The position numbers and the translations under genes are program-made. A stretch of 64,000 nt of DNA, from assembly GCF_004342605.1 (NCBI RefSeq), contig NZ_SLZL01000003.1, positions 310,001-374,000 on the forward strand. Reading direction: 5' to 3'. Below the pieces are notes generated by a model that saw only the letters and a program-made list of their open reading frames with translations, was not told where the DNA came from and did not search any database. This document shows positions 61,335 through 64,000 of the stretch, piece after piece. Source of the stretch: Caulobacter sp. BK020 (GTDB lineage: Bacteria > Pseudomonadota > Alphaproteobacteria > Caulobacterales > Caulobacteraceae). Each line of letters opens with the position of its first letter. Positions within the stretch are counted from its first letter, which is position 1.

Positions 61335-62543
61335 ATGACGAACGAGAAAGGCGCGGCCGCGAGCCATGGGCTGATCAAGCTCATGACCTTCCTGATGTTC
61401 ATGATGTTCGCCATGACCACCGACGCGGTGGGCGTGATCATTCCGGAGATCATCAGGACCTACGGCCTCGACCTGAAGGCCGCCGGCGCCTTCCACTACG
61501 CGACCATGAGCGGCATCGCGCTCAGCGCGCTCTTCCTGGGCTTTCTGGCCGACAGCTTGGGGCGCAAGGCGACGATCGTGCTCGGTCTGGCCGTGTTCGC
61601 CGGCGCGACCCTGGCCTTCGGGGTGACGCGGGAGTTTCCGGTGTTCGTCGGCCTGCTGTTCGTCTCCGGCGTGGCGATCGGCCTCTTCAAGACCGGGGCG
61701 CTGGCCTTGATCGGCGACATCAGCGGCTCCGCCCGCGAGCACACCAGCACGATGAACGCCGTAGAGGGTTTCTTCGGCGTCGGGGCTATCATCGGTCCGG
61801 CGATCGTGGCGGCCCTGCTGGCGGGCGGGATTGCGTGGAAATGGCTCTATGTGATCGCTGGCGGCCTCTGCCTGGCTCTGATGGTCGCGGCCCTGGCGGT
61901 CCGTTATCCGACGGCGCGGCGGGCGAGCGAGAAGGTGACCGTCAGGGCGCTCGTCGGCGCGATCCGCGATCCGCACCTTCTCGGTTTCAGCTTCGCGATC
62001 ATGCTCTATGTGGGCGTCGAGACGGCCATCTATGTCTGGATGCCGACGCTGCTGGCCGGCTACGCCGGGCCGGGCGCGGTCCTGGCGCCCGCCGCCCTGC
62101 CGATCTTCTTCGTGCTGCGGGCCAGCGGACGCTTCTTTGGCGCCTGGCTGCTGTCGCGGATGGACTGGACGGCGGTTCTGGCGGTCTGCACGGGCGGCAT
62201 ACTGGCCTGCTTTGGAGGCGCGCTGATCGGCGGCCGGGGGAGCGCGGCGCTGCTCCTGCCGCTGTCGGGTTTCTTCATGTCGGTGCTCTATCCGACCTTG
62301 AACTCCAAGGGCATCAGCGGCTTTCCGAAGGCCGAGCATGGCGCGGCGGCGGGCGTGATCCTGTTCTTCACCTGTGTGAGCGCGGTGCTCTCGCCCTTGG
62401 CGATGGGCGCGGTGAGCGACCTCTTCGGCGATCCGGTCTTCGGCTTTGGCCTGGCGTGCGTCTTCGCGGCCGTGCTCGCGACCGGGGCCGTGTGGAATTG
62501 GCGCACGGACCCAGCCGCGGCGCGACTGTCCCTGCAAGACTAG
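61335..62543 (+). CDS. MFS transporter, probably sugar permease
   Basis: A 402-residue membrane protein with 12 spans. The MFS motif between spans 2 and 3 is FLGFLADSLGRKATIVLG; other features are GVAIGLFKTGALALIGDISG and NAVEGFFGVGAIIGPAIVAALL. As last gene of the cluster, 41 bases after the kinase, it likely imports the sugar across the inner membrane. GGAGGAGCAAGG precedes the ATG. Confidence 0.9.
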   Translation: MTNEKGAAASHGLIKLMTFLMFMMFAMTTDAVGVIIPEIIRTYGLDLKAAGAFHYATMSGIALSALFLGFLADSLGRKATIVLGLAVFAGATLAFGVTREFPVFVGLLFVSGVAIGLFKTGALALIGDISGSAREHTSTMNAVEGFFGVGAIIGPAIVAALLAGGIAWKWLYVIAGGLCLALMVAALAVRYPTARRASEKVTVRALVGAIRDPHLLGFSFAIMLYVGVETAIYVWMPTLLAGYAGPGAVLAPAALPIFFVLRASGRFFGAWLLSRMDWTAVLAVCTGGILACFGGALIGGRGSAALLLPLSGFFMSVLYPTLNSKGISGFPKAEHGAAAGVILFFTCVSAVLSPLAMGAVSDLFGDPVFGFGLACVFAAVLATGAVWNWRTDPAAARLSLQD

Positions 62544-62707
62544 GCTCCCGCAAGACTGGGCTCTGGGCGCCGGAAGCGGACCTGGCGGGCGGCGGTTTGG
62601 AACATGCGGAGGAAGCTATCTGGCATGCCGCGCGAGCGGACCTTCACGCTGGAACAACGAGCTGAAGGCGAAGCCCAGATCAAGGCCACACGGACGGCAG
62701 CTCGCCC
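62544..62707. other. 164-bp intergenic, convergent ends
   Basis: Between the stops of the MFS gene and the histidine kinase gene. No gene; no obvious terminator. A small frame here is not supported. Confidence 0.4.
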
Positions 62708-63910
62708 TCAAGCCGGGACCGTCAGGCAAAACCGTGCGCCGGCGAGCGCGGCGTCGGCGTCGGAGGCGGCCAGCAGGGTCAGCGCGCCGCCGTGGCCCTG
62801 GGCGATCTGGCGGGCCAGGCTCAGCCCGACGCCCGATCCGGTCGCCTTGGTGGTGAAGAACGGCAGGCACACCTGGTCGGCGTGGTCTGGCGGCACGCCC
62901 GGCCCGGAATCCTCGACCACGAAGCGGATGTCGCCCTCGACCTGCTGCACGCCCAGGCGGACGCGGGGGGCGGGATGCTCCAGGGCCGCTTCGGCCGCGT
63001 TGTTGAGCAGGTTGCCGATCGCCAGCCACATCTGGTCGGCGTCGATGCGGATCTCGACGGCCGGCGGCGGCGGGCAGTCCAGCGCCACGCCTCGGGCGGT
63101 CCACTGCGCCAGGAAGCTCTCCCGCGCCACGTCCAGCCAGGCGGCGAGGTCGACGACGCGGGGCGTCGGCGGCGGCAGGCGGGTCAGGGTGCGGTAGGCG
63201 TCGATGAAGTCCCGCAGGCCTTCGGTGCGGGCCACGGCCCGTTCCAGCGCCGAAATCGCCTGGTGGGTGGCGGCTGGGCCGCCGTCGCGCAGCAGGTCCA
63301 GGGCGCTGCGGCTCATGGAGGCCACCGGGGTCAGGGCGTTCATCAGCTCGTGGTTCAGCACCCGCAGCAGGTCGCGCAGCGCCGCGGCCTCGGCGGCGCG
63401 GACGTCGGCGGTCATGTCGGTCAGCACGACCAGGTCGGCCTGGCCCGCCTCGTCGACGATCTCGGCGCGGCTCACCGCATAGCTGGCGTCGCGCCAGCGC
63501 ACGGGCGAGGCCAAGTCGGACAGCGACCGGCCGCCGGTCAGGGCCAGGCGGGCGGCGTCCGACAGCCGGTGCGGCGTGTCGAACGCCCGGCGCGCGGCGC
63601 GGTTGGCGGCGATGATCTGGTCATCCCCCGCGCCCAGCAGGATCGGCGAGGGGGTCTGGTCCAGCAGCAGCTCCAGCCGCCGGCGGTTCAGCTCGGCCGC
63701 GAAGCCGCTTCCGGCCTGGACCGGAACCAGCCGCGCGGCGCGCCAGGCGCCCAGCTTCTGGACCAGGTCCAGGGCCAGGGCGGCCCCGGCCAGGGCGCAG
63801 AGCAGCGCCGTCGCGTACAGTCCATGGGTCACCGACAGCCAGGCCAGGACACCGAGCGCGAAGATCGACGCCTGGGCCAGCAGGCGCAGGGCCAAGGCCT
63901 TAGAGCCCAT
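62708..63910 (-). CDS. sensor histidine kinase, NtrY-like
   Basis: A 400-residue kinase: two N-terminal membrane helices (about residues 10-50), a PAS-like domain (LLDQTPSPILLGAGDDQIIAANRAAR), a HisKA domain with the H-box LRVLNHELMNALTPVAS, and an HATPase domain with N-box IGNLLNNAAEAAL, G1 VVEDSGPGVP and G2 GSGVGLSLARQIAQGHGG. Its start overlaps the stop of the upstream response-regulator gene by 11 bases, so the two form a pair. Confidence 0.92.
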   Translation of the reverse strand: MGSKALALRLLAQASIFALGVLAWLSVTHGLYATALLCALAGAALALDLVQKLGAWRAARLVPVQAGSGFAAELNRRRLELLLDQTPSPILLGAGDDQIIAANRAARRAFDTPHRLSDAARLALTGGRSLSDLASPVRWRDASYAVSRAEIVDEAGQADLVVLTDMTADVRAAEAAALRDLLRVLNHELMNALTPVASMSRSALDLLRDGGPAATHQAISALERAVARTEGLRDFIDAYRTLTRLPPPTPRVVDLAAWLDVARESFLAQWTARGVALDCPPPPAVEIRIDADQMWLAIGNLLNNAAEAALEHPAPRVRLGVQQVEGDIRFVVEDSGPGVPPDHADQVCLPFFTTKATGSGVGLSLARQIAQGHGGALTLLAASDADAALAGARFCLTVPA

Positions 63911-64000
63911 GCTTCTCCATCCTGCGATAGAGGGCCGCGCGGGTCAGGCCCAGGTCCCTGGCCGCCTGCGAGACGTTGAACTGGCGGCGGGTCAACGCCG
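63900..64000 (-). CDS. NtrC-type response regulator, C-terminal end only
   Basis: Only the last 32 or so codons are inside the window. The peptide SQAARDLGLTRAALYRRMEKHGL is a Fis-type HTH of the NtrC family (sigma-54-dependent regulators). The rest lies to the right. It ends at TAA at 63900-63902 and overlaps the histidine kinase start, which makes it the kinase's partner. Confidence 0.85.
   Translation of the reverse strand, partial: ALTRRQFNVSQAARDLGLTRAALYRRMEKHGL

Noticed and set aside
54221..62543. Integrative element with integrase and att sites at tRNA-Ser
   Set aside because: No integrase gene and no second copy of the tRNA 3' end is visible in the window, so only a tentative transfer hypothesis is kept.

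Overview
The window is high-GC (very strong G/C at third codon positions) alphaproteobacterial chromosome and almost certainly comes from a Caulobacter or a close relative in the Caulobacteraceae. The adjacent divK-pleD pair, a full holdfast cluster (hfsD / hfsA-hfsB-hfsC / hfsH-hfsG-hfsF-hfsE), TonB-dependent sugar uptake, and CtrA-like and GANTC sites upstream of divK and hfsA all point that way. PleD and DivK are close to the C. crescentus proteins but not identical, as far as I can recall those sequences.

Layout. 1-3.0 kb: the 3' part of leuA, a small hypothetical gene and an EamA transporter. 3.4-9.4 kb: the rod-shape operon mreB-mreC-mreD-mrdA(PBP2)-rodA. 9.6-13.3 kb: dinB with a translationally coupled HAD phosphatase on the minus strand, then the cell-cycle/c-di-GMP pair divK-pleD. 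13.4-24.4 kb: mixed housekeeping genes (glutaminyl cyclase, rpmG, NUDIX, M20 peptidase, SGNH esterase, RNase R, an HxlR/SDR divergent pair). 24.4-29.7 kb: topA, a BrnT/XRE toxin-antitoxin pair, dprA, plsY. 29.8-32.3 kb: a carboxymuconolactone-decarboxylase-type gene facing an ECF41-like sigma factor gene across a symmetric double promoter, then an alpha/beta hydrolase. 32.3-36.3 kb: a repeat-rich stretch, a catalytically degenerate dihydroorotase gene, pyrB and ruvX. 36.4-41 kb: gatC-gatA and gatB, split by a Pro/Ala-rich membrane protein gene and a DUF559 gene boxed by inverted palindromes. 41-43.6 kb: small envelope proteins, a glutathione transferase and a Sel1-like protein. 43.6-54.1 kb: the holdfast polysaccharide cluster, interrupted by two unrelated small genes. 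54.2 kb: tRNA-Ser(GCT), followed by an AT-rich gene-poor scar. 54.9-62.5 kb: a sucrose-type utilisation locus (LacI regulator, TonB-dependent receptor, GH13 amylosucrase/sucrose hydrolase, ROK fructokinase, MFS permease). 62.7-64 kb: a histidine kinase and the last codons of an NtrC-type regulator.

How the genes work together. The mre-mrd operon encodes the elongasome. DivK and PleD link cell polarity to c-di-GMP, which in Caulobacter promotes holdfast production; the hfs genes then assemble (HfsE, HfsG), modify (HfsH), flip (HfsF), polymerise (HfsC) and export (HfsA, HfsB, HfsD) the adhesive glycan. The sugar locus reads as one pathway: outer-membrane uptake, inner-membrane permease, sucrose cleavage, fructose phosphorylation. 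It has two LacI-type palindromes 22 bp apart in front of the receptor gene and a strong terminator after it.

The most notable unexplained signals are intergenic: at least six families of palindromic repeat elements, including a 66-67 bp element with 16-bp inverted ends seen three times, a ~120-bp element seen twice, and an inverted-repeat unit enclosing a DUF559 nuclease-like gene. The most precise regulatory finding is the pair of face-to-face ECF41-type promoters (GGTCACA-N16-CGTC) between the sigma factor and decarboxylase genes.
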